Below the pieces are notes generated by a model that was not told the DNA's origin, made no database searches, and worked only from the letters and a program-made list of their open reading frames with translations. DNA of 34,954 nt from Candidatus Tectimicrobiota bacterium (GTDB lineage Bacteria > UBA8248 > JACPRG01). Where the stretch lies: positions 1-34,954 of the forward strand of contig JACPRG010000122.1 in NCBI GenBank assembly GCA_016190025.1. Direction: 5' to 3'. The translations under genes were made by a program, and so were the position numbers. Each line of letters starts with the position of its first letter. Within the stretch, counting starts at the first letter, position 1. Below, in pieces: positions 8,312-16,263 of the stretch.

Positions 8312-9694
8312 TCACCGGGCCGCCACGCCGCCTTGGTTGCGGACCAGCGCCAGAAGGTCGGGCACCTTCTCCACGCCGGGGACTACCGGCACCTCCGTGT
8401 AAGGTTGCCCGAACGGGCGCGTGGCGTCGATCCCCATCACGGCCGAGAGGCTCGGCTCGGGCGTCGAGGGGTCCAGGGGGGCGGACCCGACGGCGGGCAC
8501 GATGATGACATCCCGGTCCGGCTGCACACGGGTGCAGATGGCCCACAGGACCTTGACGTCGTCGTAGATGTCCACGTCCTCCTCCACCGCGACCACCAGC
8601 TTGGGCCGCTTGGCGCTCCCCAAGGCCGCCAGGATGACGTTGCGGGCCTGCCCCTTGTAACGCGGGGTCATGGAGATGTAGCAGGCGTATTCGCTGCAGC
8701 CGGAGGCCGGGTAGTGGACGGCCTTCACTTCCGGGAACTTGGCCTTGAGCTCCCGGTAGACGGTGACCTCGTTGGGGAGCTGCTTGAGGAAATGGTTTTC
8801 CGTCATGGGCATGCCGGTGAGGCCCGCGTGGAAGATAGGGGAGCGCCGGTGCGTGACGGCGCTCACCTCCATGACGGGTCTTTTGGCCCCGGGACCGTAG
8901 TACCCCGAGAACTCCCCGAAGGGGCCCTCCTCCTCCCGGTAATTCGGCAGCAGCCGGCCCTCGATGACGATCTCGCTCGTGGCCGGAACCTCCAGGTTCA
9001 CCGTCCGGCACTTCACGACCCGGACGGGCTCCCCCCGCAGGCCCCCGGCGACCGCCAGCTCGTTCACCCCGTACGGCGCCTTGACCTGGGTGGCCAGCAT
9101 GACCACCGGGTCCACGCCCAGGGCCACCGCAATCTCCAGGGGCTCTCCCCTTCTCTCCGCCATCGAGAACTGGAGGCCGCAGTGCTGGTGCACGTTGGAG
9201 AAGATCCCGAGCCGGTTGCGGCCCTTCAGCTGCATCCGGTAGATGCCGGCGTTCCTGACACCGGTTTCCGCGTCGCGGGTGATCTCGACCCCGTGGGTGA
9301 TGAAGGCCCCCCCGTCCTGGAGGCAATAGGTCGGGATGGGCAACCGGGTCAGATCGACCTCCTCCCCCAGGAGGACGATTTCCTGGCAGGGACCCCCCTC
9401 GACCCGGACCGGATCGAGGGGGTGGTCAGTCGCTTCGAGGAAGCGCTCGAAGACCTCATCCGGTTTGTACCCAAGGGCCCGAAGGACCCTGCGCCGCGTT
9501 GCGAAAAGGCCCCCCACGACCGGCATGTCGTGCCCTTTGACCTTCTCGAACAGGAGGGCCGGCCCCTGCTGGTCGGACGTCTTCCGGATGTAGGCGGCGA
9601 TCTCGAAGCGGGGTTCGACGGGAGTGGAAATCCGGACGAGGTCCCCCTCCTCTTCCAGGCGGGCCAGAAACTCTCTCGGGTCGTCAAAGGTCAT
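8312..9694 (-). CDS. UbiD-family prenylated-FMN-dependent decarboxylase
   Basis: 460 residues, typical of UbiD/Fdc-type enzymes that (de)carboxylate aromatic, heteroaromatic or acrylic acids using prFMN. The catalytic triad is readable: R153 in NAGIYR, and E256 and E261 in EEGPFGEFSGYYG, matching R173/E277/E282 of fungal Fdc1. SNVHQHCG and the C-terminal region PEPSLSAVMGIDAT are also typical. A GGAGGA site stands 8 bases before the ATG at 9694. It is 108 bases upstream of the molybdenum hydroxylase in the same direction, suggesting the two act on the same aromatic or heterocyclic acid. No UbiX flavin prenyltransferase gene is in the window, so the cofactor must be supplied from elsewhere. 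Confidence 0.93.
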   Translation of the reverse strand: MTFDDPREFLARLEEEGDLVRISTPVEPRFEIAAYIRKTSDQQGPALLFEKVKGHDMPVVGGLFATRRRVLRALGYKPDEVFERFLEATDHPLDPVRVEGGPCQEIVLLGEEVDLTRLPIPTYCLQDGGAFITHGVEITRDAETGVRNAGIYRMQLKGRNRLGIFSNVHQHCGLQFSMAERRGEPLEIAVALGVDPVVMLATQVKAPYGVNELAVAGGLRGEPVRVVKCRTVNLEVPATSEIVIEGRLLPNYREEEGPFGEFSGYYGPGAKRPVMEVSAVTHRRSPIFHAGLTGMPMTENHFLKQLPNEVTVYRELKAKFPEVKAVHYPASGCSEYACYISMTPRYKGQARNVILAALGSAKRPKLVVAVEEDVDIYDDVKVLWAICTRVQPDRDVIIVPAVGSAPLDPSTPEPSLSAVMGIDATRPFGQPYTEVPVVPGVEKVPDLLALVRNQGGVAAR

Positions 9695-10004
9695 CGGGTG
9701 GATCCTCCAGGCGGCGCAGCCCCGCCGACAGCTCGGCCCGCCCCCTTGTAACGCTCATTTTTTCAAATCTCAGGCTCTTCACCCTTCTGAGAAGCCGCAT
9801 CACATCATGTCCGAACTCTTCAGGAGATTCTTGCCGTGACATTTTGAGGATGGATATGGTGCGAACCTGCCTTTTTCCGGCCGGGCATGTCTTCTCTCTT
9901 CGACGCGCGGCTGGACGTCTTTGCGGAGATTACATGATGTCTCCCGCGACAAACTCGTTCGTGTAGCAGGCCTCCGCGGGAAGCGGGTTCTTGAGTCTCT
10001 GGGG
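9695..10004. other. Intergenic region between UbiD and cyclase genes
   Basis: About 310 bases with no credible gene. A 9-bp inverted pair, ACATCATGT near 9812 and ACATGATGT near 9932, is separated by about 110 bases and could be a split operator, though short pairs like this arise by chance. I see no consensus promoter. Confidence 0.35.
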
Positions 10005-10700
10005 TCACTCCTCCACAACGGCGAACACCCGCGCGGGAGCCCCCTCCACCCCCTTGATCAGGATCGGCGCCGCCGCGAGCCACACCTTCCTCCCGACGAT
10101 CCGATCCAGACCCGTGAGGTACTCGATATTATAAATGGAATTTCCCAGGATCTTGCGGTGAATGGGGCCAGGGGGGCCGGGCTTTTGCAGATCTTTCGGG
10201 ATCTCCTGAATGAAGTCGTACCCGGCCGCCGCGAATCCCTGATCGACGATCCACTGGGCCGCCTCCTCCGTGAGGTACGGGGACTGCTTCCAGTAGGAGA
10301 GCCCCCCCCAGTGCCTTTCGTGGTGGCCCGTGCATAGGATCACCCGGTCGCCCCGCCGGGCCACGACGCCCTTCCGGCGGAGGTCTTCCGAGGCCCCCTC
10401 CAGGTCGGAGCGGTCGATGGGCGTCCGGTCCCGCTTGTGCCGCAGGTCCAGGACGATGGCGTCTCCCACGAGCCGGTCCAGGGCCAGACGGTCGATGCTG
10501 TCTCCCCCGCGGATGAAGTGGAGGGGGGCGTCGATGTGGGTTCCCACGTGGAGGTACATGCTCACCACCGTGCCCCGCACACCGTGAGAGTCATGAGTCT
10601 TCGTGATCTCCAGCTGGAAGGGCGGCCCTTTTCCCGTGTGCATCGGCATGAGGATCCCCTCTTCCAGGATGAGGCTCAGGTCAATGATGTTCGCCGCCAT
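10005..10700 (-). CDS. Cyclase/kynurenine-formamidase-family metal-dependent hydrolase
   Basis: 231 residues from the preferred ATG at 10700. A longer in-frame start at 10727 adds nine residues but has no ribosome site, while GGGAGGTC sits just before 10700. The family signature HxGTHxDxPxH is intact: H51, G53, T54, H55, D57, P59 and H61, which bind the divalent metal. A second conserved block (HRKILGNSIYNIEYL, 181-195) is also present. Family members hydrolyse N-formylkynurenine, cyclic imides, isatin or similar amide bonds. Same strand as UbiD and the molybdenum hydroxylase, so it may belong to that unit despite the 310-base gap. An amide or imide of an aromatic compound is a reasonable substrate class. 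Confidence 0.88.
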   Translation of the reverse strand: MAANIIDLSLILEEGILMPMHTGKGPPFQLEITKTHDSHGVRGTVVSMYLHVGTHIDAPLHFIRGGDSIDRLALDRLVGDAIVLDLRHKRDRTPIDRSDLEGASEDLRRKGVVARRGDRVILCTGHHERHWGGLSYWKQSPYLTEEAAQWIVDQGFAAAGYDFIQEIPKDLQKPGPPGPIHRKILGNSIYNIEYLTGLDRIVGRKVWLAAAPILIKGVEGAPARVFAVVEE

Positions 10701-11050
10701 CAGGACCTCCCATGAACCGGCCATCAACCGGACAGAATGCCCGAGGACCTTTCCCCGCAGCGCGCGAAACTCCTCTCGCCCGCTTCATCCCGGGCGAACG
10801 GGAATCGCCCTTTTCTTCGGATCGGGCGCCCGGCCGCCTCCCCCGGAAGCCGAAGCGGCGAAACGCGAGGCTCGCTCTCAGAGGTCTGCTCTCAGCAGTA
10901 CGAAGTCAGCAAGACAGCGTGGAGCGGCGTTCACAGTAACAAGATTCCCTCGACCCCGTCAACAAGAGGGACGGCGCGTGATCCCCCGTCGTTTCGCTCG
11001 GATGGCAGATGAGCACAAGCTGGGTGGGGCCGCGCCTATGAAGACAGGCT

Positions 11051-11095
11051 GTAGGGGCGCACGGCTTGAGGTCCGCGACCTCCGTGCGCCCCTAC
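11051..11095. repeat. Palindromic intergenic repeat, best-preserved copy
   Basis: Outer arms GTAGGGGCGCACGG (11051-11064) and CCGTGCGCCCCTAC (11082-11095) are perfectly complementary over 14 bases. Inside is a second perfect palindrome, GAGGTC-CGC-GACCTC (11068-11082). The same core recurs at 15202, 27526, 27564, 27604, 27634, 29592 and 29609, always outside genes. Confidence 0.9.
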
Positions 11096-11217
11096 GAATA
11101 CCGGCGGCGGGCAAGACGCCCGGTCCACCGGCGGAAATCGCAGCCCTCCCATCCCCTCTGCCCGGCCTCTCCCTTACCGGACCAGAACCGGGGTTCACTC
11201 TCAGGGGGCTTGGTTCC

Positions 11218-11247
11218 TTGACACCCTTTTCCCCGATTTGCTAGCGT
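11218..11247 (+). promoter_or_regulatory. Predicted sigma70-type promoter of the carbamoylase/hydantoinase operon
   Basis: TTGACA at 11218-11223 is a perfect -35. TAGCGT at 11242-11247 (18-base spacer) fits TAnnnT, a weaker -10. The first gene of the operon starts at 11389, giving a leader of about 135 bases. The decamer CCTTGACACC around the -35 also occurs before the GntR gene (15345-15354). Confidence 0.45.
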
Positions 11248-11388
11248 TTAAGGAGACCGTTCGAAAGAGGCCGCCTCCGCGAGACGACCGGCTTTCGGCC
11301 GCAAGCGGCGTTGTGCGGGAGAGCGTCGGGCGCGACGGAAGGCCGCCCCCGGCAGGGCAGAACCATCATCCATTCGGGCGCAAGCGAT

Positions 11389-12324
11389 TTGACTCAAGAC
11401 CGCATCCTGCGACTCACCCTCATCCAGAGAGGCCCCGCCGGAGAAGACCTGGGCGCCAACCTGGAAGAGAACCTCCGCCTGATTGAGGAGGCCGGGGCCG
11501 GCTCGCCCGACTTTATCTGCCTCAACGAGCTCTCGACCACCCCCTATTTCCCCCGGAACCCCGCCGTGGACCACCGCCCGTGGGCGATCCCCCTGGACGC
11601 GGAGGCCCTCGCCGAGGTGGGCGAGCGGGCGCGGCGGTTCCGCTGCCACATCGTGTACCCCTTTTACGAGCTTCTGCCGGAGGCGGGGGAGCGCCTGAAC
11701 AGCGTCGTCCTCTTCGGCCCGGACGGAAGGCCCGTCCGGGGGACGCTCCCCGGCGGCAAGACCACCCTTCGGTTCGCCAAGGCCCACCTGGCGGCGACCC
11801 CCAAGACCGGCGTGGACGAGCATCGGTTCTTCGCAGCGGGCGAGGGGTTCCCGGTCTTTGACACGCCCAAGGCCCGCGTGGGTCTCCTCGTCTGCTACGA
11901 CCGGAGGTTTCCGGAAGGGTGGCGGGTGCTCTCCCTCCAGGGGGCCGAGCTCGTCTTCATGGTGGCGGACGTCCCCGCCTGGGCGCCCTCCCCGTCGGCC
12001 ACGGCCGAGGAGATGTTCCACGTGGAGCTTCGCACCCGGGCCCTCGAAAACCTCTATTTCGTCGCGGCCTGCAACAAGGCGGGCGTGGAGGAACTGGGGG
12101 ACGTGAGGACGTGGTTCTTCGGGCGGAGCTGCGTCGTCGATCCCTTCGGGGGCCTCGCGGCCGAGGCCCCGCCCGACGTCCCGGCCCTTCTTCGCGCGAC
12201 CCTGGACCTCGCCCAGGTCGCCGAGGCCCGGCGCACCCTTCCCTACTTCGAGGAGCGCCGGCCCGAGCTGTACCGTCTCATCACGGCGAGGACGTCGGAA
12301 GCGATCCCAGGCAAGAGCCGGTAA
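11389..12324 (+). CDS. Nitrilase-superfamily amidohydrolase, N-carbamoyl-D-amino acid hydrolase-like
   Basis: 311 residues from TTG at 11389. The Glu-Lys-Cys triad of the carbon-nitrogen hydrolase fold is E47 (CLNELSTTPYF), K131 (RFAKAHL) and C169 (LLVCYDRRFPEGWRV). The block CYDRRFPEGWRVLSLQGAE closely follows the D-carbamoylase pattern CNDRRWPETWRV, where paired Arg residues bind the substrate carboxylate, and E47 falls at the family position when this start is used. An upstream in-frame TTG at 11311 would add 26 unconserved residues. Expected chemistry is hydrolysis of an N-carbamoyl amino acid to amino acid, CO2 and ammonia. It leads an operon that also encodes a hydantoinase-like enzyme, the classical partner. 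Ureidopropionase-like activity is the main alternative. The start is uncertain because no strong ribosome site precedes it. Confidence 0.85.
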   Translation: MTQDRILRLTLIQRGPAGEDLGANLEENLRLIEEAGAGSPDFICLNELSTTPYFPRNPAVDHRPWAIPLDAEALAEVGERARRFRCHIVYPFYELLPEAGERLNSVVLFGPDGRPVRGTLPGGKTTLRFAKAHLAATPKTGVDEHRFFAAGEGFPVFDTPKARVGLLVCYDRRFPEGWRVLSLQGAELVFMVADVPAWAPSPSATAEEMFHVELRTRALENLYFVAACNKAGVEELGDVRTWFFGRSCVVDPFGGLAAEAPPDVPALLRATLDLAQVAEARRTLPYFEERRPELYRLITARTSEAIPGKSR

Positions 12325-12357
12325 GGGCGACCTGCCGAAACCGCGGAGGAAGCAACT

Positions 12358-13338
12358 GTGACGAAAAACGCGACGCTCCACTTCGGACTCCTCCTGCCCA
12401 ACGACGGCTACCCGGTCGTTTCGTTCGACCACCTGCGCGTTCTGACCCGGGAGGCCGAGGGCCTGGGGTTTGACTCCGTCTGGGTGGCCGACCACCTTCT
12501 CGCCCCCCCCGGCCTCGCCGTCCCCTTCGGGACGAAAGGCATCTTCGAGGCCACGATGGTCCTCTCGGCTCTCAGCTCCATCACCGAGCGGGTCATCCTG
12601 GGGACCTCGGTCCTCCTCTTTCCGATGCGCCACCCCATCCATCTGGCAAGCCTCCTTTCCACCCTCGATCACGCGACCCGGGGGCGGCTCATCGTGGGCT
12701 TCGGCGTCGGGGGGTACCGGCCCGAGTTCGACGCCTGCGGCGTGTCCTACGAGAAGCGCGGGGGCATGGTGAACGAGGAACTGGAGATCGTGAAGGCCCT
12801 CTTCACGCAGGAGGAGGTCTCCTACTCCGGCAAGCACTACCGCTTCGAGAAGGTCGCCTTTGAGCCCAAGCCCTACACGCCCGGCGGGCCCCCCATCGTC
12901 TCAGGCGGCGACGTGGGCAAGACCCTCGAGCGGGTGGCGCGCCACACGGACGGCTGGATGCCCTGGGGCGGCCGGATCGAGCAGATGAAAGAGGGAATGG
13001 CCGCCATCCAGGCCCGCGCCTCCCAACTGGGCCGGGACCCCGCGGCCCTCCGCTGGGGGGTCGGGTTCTACGGGTGCTGCACCCGCGACAAGGCCCTCAC
13101 CCGCCGGGAGCTCGAGCGCGTGGCGCCCTACTTCCGCATCCACCACGACATGGACGCCCCCCTGGAGGTCGTGGCGGAGAAGACCCTCATCGGGACGCCG
13201 GAGGAGATCGTCGCCCGCCTGCGCCGCTACCTCGACATCGGCGTTAACCACTTCATCGTCAAGCACCTCCCCTTCAACCGGGAGCTGGAGAGCGTGCGCC
13301 TGTTCGGCCGGGAGGTCATTCCGGCCCTGCGGCCGTAA
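12358..13338 (+). CDS. LLM-class (luciferase-like) flavin-dependent oxidoreductase
   Basis: 326 residues, one bacterial-luciferase-like TIM barrel. Typical features are FGLLLPN at the first strand, EAEGLGFDSVWVADHL (the catalytic-region His in VADH), ITERVILGTSVLLFPMRHP, GRLIVGFGVGG and the C-terminal GTPEEIVARLRRY. It starts at GTG 12358, preceded by GGAAG, 33 bases after the carbamoylase. Such enzymes use FMNH2 or F420 to oxidise small organic molecules; RutA, the pyrimidine ring-opening oxygenase, belongs to this superfamily. Its place between carbamoylase and hydantoinase suggests action on the same cyclic nitrogen compound. Whether the cofactor is FMN or F420 cannot be told by eye. Confidence 0.9.
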   Translation: MTKNATLHFGLLLPNDGYPVVSFDHLRVLTREAEGLGFDSVWVADHLLAPPGLAVPFGTKGIFEATMVLSALSSITERVILGTSVLLFPMRHPIHLASLLSTLDHATRGRLIVGFGVGGYRPEFDACGVSYEKRGGMVNEELEIVKALFTQEEVSYSGKHYRFEKVAFEPKPYTPGGPPIVSGGDVGKTLERVARHTDGWMPWGGRIEQMKEGMAAIQARASQLGRDPAALRWGVGFYGCCTRDKALTRRELERVAPYFRIHHDMDAPLEVVAEKTLIGTPEEIVARLRRYLDIGVNHFIVKHLPFNRELESVRLFGREVIPALRP

Positions 13339-13351
13339 GGGGGAGAAGGCC

Positions 13352-14731
13352 GTGCGCTACGACCTGGTCATCAAGGGCGGCACCCTGGTCCACCCCTGGG
13401 GGCGGACGGAGGGCAACCTCGCCGTCCGGGGGGAGAAGATCGCCGCCGTCGCCTCTCCCGGGGAGCCCCTCTCGGGCGCCCGGGAGATCGACGCGCGGGG
13501 CAAGTACGTCCTTCCGGGCCGGATCGACCCCCACGTCCACATGCACTGGCCCGACTGGCCCATGGACGAGGCCATCCGCACCTCCACCCGGGCGGCCCTG
13601 GCCGGCGGGACGACGACGCTCATCCACTTCATCCTCTCCACGGGAAGCCTGCTCGCGCACTTCGCCGAGATGAAGGACCTCTTCAACGCCAACGCCCGCT
13701 CGGACGGGGCCTTCCACGGCGGCATCGTGAGCGAGCAGCACGTCGGGGAGATCCCCGAGCTGGCCCGCCGGGGGATCACCTCCTTCAAGTTCTGGATGTC
13801 GTACCGGGGCGCCGAGGCCAAGCCCCCCCTCCAGGGGATCGACGACGGCCAGCTCTTCCGGGGCTTCCGCGAGGTGGGACGCCTCGGCCCCGGCGCCATC
13901 GCCATGGTCCACGCGGAGAACATCGAGGTCTTCTTCGCCCTCAAAGAGGAGCTCCGGGCGAGCGGCCGCAAGGACGTGGCGTGGACGGAGACCCGCCCGC
14001 CTTTCTGCGAGGAGGAGGCCATGAACCGCGCCATCCTCCTCGCCGACGCCGCCCGCTGCCCGCTGTACATCGTGCACATCACCATCAAAGAGGGGGTGGA
14101 CATCGTCCGGGAGGCCCGCGCGCGGGGCAGACGGGTCCTCGGGGAGACGTGTCCCCAGTACCTGACCCTGACCAGGGACTTCGACCCGGTCATCGGAAAG
14201 ATCAACCCTCCCCTTCGGGAGTCGGCCGACTCCCAGGCGCTCTGGGCCGGCCTGGCGGAGGGCGCGCTCTCGACCATCGGTTCCGACCACGCCCCCACCT
14301 CGCTCCGGCACAAAGAGGACCTGTGGTCGGCCATCGTCGGGATGCCGGGGATCGAGACCTCTCTCCCGGTCCTTTTAAGCGAAGGGGTGAACCAGAGGCG
14401 GCTTTCCCTGGAGCGCTTGGTGGAGGTCACCTCGCTCCAGCCGGCCCGCATCTTCGGCCTGTATCCGAAGAAGGGGGCCTTGGAGGCCGGATTGGACGCC
14501 GACATCGTCCTGGTGGACCTGGAGGAGGCCCGGGTCGTCGACGCGAAGAAGAACCTCCACCAGGGATCGGACTACAGCCCCTACGACGGGACGCGCCTGA
14601 AGGGATGGCCCGTCCTGACTGTCCTCCGGGGAAAGGTGGTCATGGAGGGGGGCGAGGTGACGGCCAAGCCGGGAGAAGGCCGGTTCATCCCCCGGTCCCT
14701 GGGCGGGCCTTTCCGAGGGGACCGGACGTGA
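13352..14731 (+). CDS. D-hydantoinase/dihydropyrimidinase-like cyclic amidohydrolase (paralogue 1)
   Basis: 459 residues in the dihydroorotase/hydantoinase clade. All six binuclear metal ligands are present at near-standard spacing: H61 and H63 (DPHVHM), K146 for carboxylation (TSFKFWMSY), H187 (MVHAEN), H242 (YIVHIT) and D312 (GSDHAP). The tail NLHQGSDYSPYDGTRLKGWP is characteristic of hydantoinases. It starts at GTG 13352, 13 bases after the LLM gene. The reaction is hydrolytic opening of a cyclic diamide (hydantoin, dihydropyrimidine or similar) to an N-carbamoyl amino acid, which the carbamoylase two genes upstream could hydrolyse further. The substrate is not resolvable from sequence. 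A second, divergent paralogue lies at 18628. Confidence 0.92.
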   Translation: MRYDLVIKGGTLVHPWGRTEGNLAVRGEKIAAVASPGEPLSGAREIDARGKYVLPGRIDPHVHMHWPDWPMDEAIRTSTRAALAGGTTTLIHFILSTGSLLAHFAEMKDLFNANARSDGAFHGGIVSEQHVGEIPELARRGITSFKFWMSYRGAEAKPPLQGIDDGQLFRGFREVGRLGPGAIAMVHAENIEVFFALKEELRASGRKDVAWTETRPPFCEEEAMNRAILLADAARCPLYIVHITIKEGVDIVREARARGRRVLGETCPQYLTLTRDFDPVIGKINPPLRESADSQALWAGLAEGALSTIGSDHAPTSLRHKEDLWSAIVGMPGIETSLPVLLSEGVNQRRLSLERLVEVTSLQPARIFGLYPKKGALEAGLDADIVLVDLEEARVVDAKKNLHQGSDYSPYDGTRLKGWPVLTVLRGKVVMEGGEVTAKPGEGRFIPRSLGGPFRGDRT

Positions 14732-15117
14732 GCGGCGTGCGGGCGATCCGCCCCGAGGACGTCCCCTGCTACCTGGGCGCCGGCGGCCGCCGGACGCGCG
14801 TCTTCCTCGACCCCGCCACGGGCCACCCGGGGCTTGAGCTCTATCACGTCGAGCTCCCGCCGGGCGCGTCCTCCGAGTTCCACGCGCGGCCCCACCCCGA
14901 GGTCCTCATCGCCCTGGAGGGCGTCGCGGGCGTGGAGACGCGGGACTCCCTCCACCGGGCGGCCGCCGGGACCGTCTTTTGGATCCCGGCCGGTATCGAG
15001 CACCGGCACGTGAACGCCGGCAAGGGGACGGCGAAGTTCCTCGGCGTCTTCGCCCCGCCCACGGGCCACGCGGAGCAGGTGCGGAAAAGGCCCAGGGCCG
15101 AAGAACCCGGCCCCTAA
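14728..15117 (+). CDS. Small single-domain cupin protein
   Basis: 129 residues from a GTG at 14728 that shares GTGA with the hydantoinase stop, so translation is probably coupled; GAGGGG lies about 9 bases upstream. Both cupin motifs are clear. Motif 1 is PGASSEFHARPHPEVLIALEG with ligands H52, H56 and E58. Motif 2 is GTVFWIPAGIEHRHVNAG with H92 or H94. Metal-binding single cupins act as isomerases, dioxygenases or sensors; this fold gives no finer function. As the last gene of the carbamoylase/LLM/hydantoinase operon it may epimerise or otherwise process the same metabolite, but this is only context. The gene ends before a hairpin rich in the local palindromic repeat. Confidence 0.85.
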   Translation: MSGVRAIRPEDVPCYLGAGGRRTRVFLDPATGHPGLELYHVELPPGASSEFHARPHPEVLIALEGVAGVETRDSLHRAAAGTVFWIPAGIEHRHVNAGKGTAKFLGVFAPPTGHAEQVRKRPRAEEPGP

Positions 15118-15185
15118 CCTCCCTCATTTTCCAGGGGCCCTCGTCGGAGCATCTCCACTCTGGCAGGCCGTGTAGCGTGGGGTCT

Positions 15186-15230
15186 TGTAGGGGCGCAGCT
15201 TGAGGTCGCAGACCTTAAGCCGCCCCTACA
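15186..15230. repeat. Palindromic intergenic repeat followed by T-run; possible terminator
   Basis: TGTAGGGGCG (15186-15195) pairs perfectly with CGCCCCTACA (15221-15230). Between them GCTTGAGGTC-GCA-GACCTTAAGC pairs with one mismatch, so the whole unit can fold into one long hairpin. It is followed by TGTCTTTT, so this copy may terminate the cupin-ending operon. Same family as 11051-11095. Confidence 0.8.
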
Positions 15231-15251
15231 TGTCTTTTGCGGCGGCGAACC

Positions 15252-15275
15252 GGGCGCAGCGATCTGCGCCCCTAC
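15252..15275. repeat. Partial copy of the GTAGGGGCG palindrome
   Basis: GGGCGCAG (15252-15259) and CTGCGCCC (15264-15271) form a perfect 8-bp hairpin with a 4-base loop, continuing into CTAC. It looks like the outer arms of the neighbouring repeat without the GAGGTC core. Confidence 0.6.
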
Positions 15276-15346
15276 AAAACCAGGCCGCCGCGAGTGGTCG
15301 AGACAGCGCGCGCCCCGCCCGCCTTCGGGCCGCGCCTTGACCCCCC

Positions 15347-15376
15347 TTGACACCGGAGGAAATCTTTGCAAAATAA
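15347..15376 (+). promoter_or_regulatory. Predicted promoter of the GntR regulator / beta-oxidation operon
   Basis: TTGACA (15347-15352) is a perfect -35. After 16-18 bases comes an A-rich -10 region (CAAAATAA, 15369-15376) within a short AT-rich tract (15361-15388) that contrasts with the GC-rich surroundings. The GntR start is at 15405, after a strong GGGGGAGG ribosome site. An autoregulatory operator would be expected here, but I cannot identify a convincing palindrome. Confidence 0.5.
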
Positions 15377-15404
15377 TTTATAAACTTTCAGGGGGAGGCG
15401 CCGG

Positions 15405-16079
15405 ATGCCGCCCAGAACCGGAGACCTGAGCCAGCAGGTGTACACCCAGCTCCGGGAGGCCATCCTCTCCTCGGAGCTGCCTCCGGGGTTCAAGCTCTCG
15501 CACCAGGCCCTGGCCCGGCGCCTGGGCGTCAGCAGCACCCCCCTGCGCGAGGCCCTCAACCATCTCTCCCAGGAGGGCTACGTCCAGCACGTTCAAAACC
15601 GGGGCTACTTCGTCTCGGATTTCACCCGGCGGGAGGTGGAAGACCTTCTGGAGATCCGCGAGGCCCTGGAGGTCCACGCCCTGGGGCGCGTCCTCGAAAG
15701 GTGGAATGAGGGCGTCCTCCGGGCCCTCCGGACCCGGCAGGACGCTTACCGGAAGGCCGTCGCCAAAAACAGCGATTCCGATCGCCTCCGATGCGACCGG
15801 GAATTTCACCTGGCCTTGGCGAAGGTCTCCGGCAACCGGACCTTGACCGAGATGCTGGGGCAGGTGTTCGATCGGATGAACCTGAAGCGGCGCGTCCAGG
15901 GGCTCTCGCCGGAACGGGGCCAGCCGGCCCTGGCGGAGCACGAGGCCCTGCTGGCCGCCCTGGAGGCCTGCGACGCCGTCCGGGCGCGGGCGGCCCTGCG
16001 CCGCCATTTGAACAAGAACAAGGAGAATTTCCTCCGCCGGATGCAGGAGAGGGCTTCGTCGCTCCGTCCGGTCCGCTGA
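15405..16079 (+). CDS. GntR-family transcriptional regulator, FadR/FCD subfamily
   Basis: 224 residues. The N-terminal winged helix-turn-helix (~8-72) includes VYTQLREAILSSELPPG, then the recognition region LARRLGVSSTPLREALNHL and the wing GYVQHVQNRGYFV. Residues ~80-215 are an all-helical FCD ligand-binding domain, with REFHLALAKVSGN and a late HLNKNKENF helix carrying candidate metal-binding residues. FCD regulators usually respond to organic acids or acyl compounds made by the operon they control. It stands first in a co-directional set (acyl-CoA dehydrogenase, CoA transferase, hydantoinase, enoyl-CoA hydratase, HMG-CoA-lyase-like), so it is probably their local regulator. The start is supported by GGGGGAGG about 8 bases upstream. 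Confidence 0.93.
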   Translation: MPPRTGDLSQQVYTQLREAILSSELPPGFKLSHQALARRLGVSSTPLREALNHLSQEGYVQHVQNRGYFVSDFTRREVEDLLEIREALEVHALGRVLERWNEGVLRALRTRQDAYRKAVAKNSDSDRLRCDREFHLALAKVSGNRTLTEMLGQVFDRMNLKRRVQGLSPERGQPALAEHEALLAALEACDAVRARAALRRHLNKNKENFLRRMQERASSLRPVR

Positions 16080-16263
16080 CCTTAGGAGCCCTGGGGAGTG
16101 CGACCCGACCCCCTCGTCGGCGGGCGCCACGCGCCGTTTTCACTCTTGCGGGTCTTGCCCATCCCGGACGCCGCAGGAAAGGTTCACCCAACCGGGCCGC
16201 CGCGAGCCGAACGCCGGAAGGAACACGTCTCGGGGCGGGCCCGGGCGAATGCGCGAGGGTTTC

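Larger units (their letters stand above)
10701..11388. other. Divergent intergenic region with palindromic element and promoter
   Basis: Nearly 700 bases between the minus-strand cyclase and the plus-strand carbamoylase operon. Frames here are Arg/Pro/Ser-rich with no domain, so I call none. It contains one copy of the GTAGGGGCG/GAGGTC palindrome (11051-11095) and a promoter-like TTGACA/TAGCGT pair (11218-11247). An AAGGAG at 11249-11254 is not followed by a start codon. Confidence 0.5.

Noticed and set aside
5894..9751. 1285-residue open frame on plus across the molybdenum hydroxylase and UbiD genes
   Set aside because: It spans two well-supported minus-strand genes and has shadow-type composition.
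11238..11486. Short plus frame after the AAGGAG at 11249
   Set aside because: There is no start codon at ribosome-site spacing, the protein is Arg/Pro-rich, and it overlaps the start of the carbamoylase gene.
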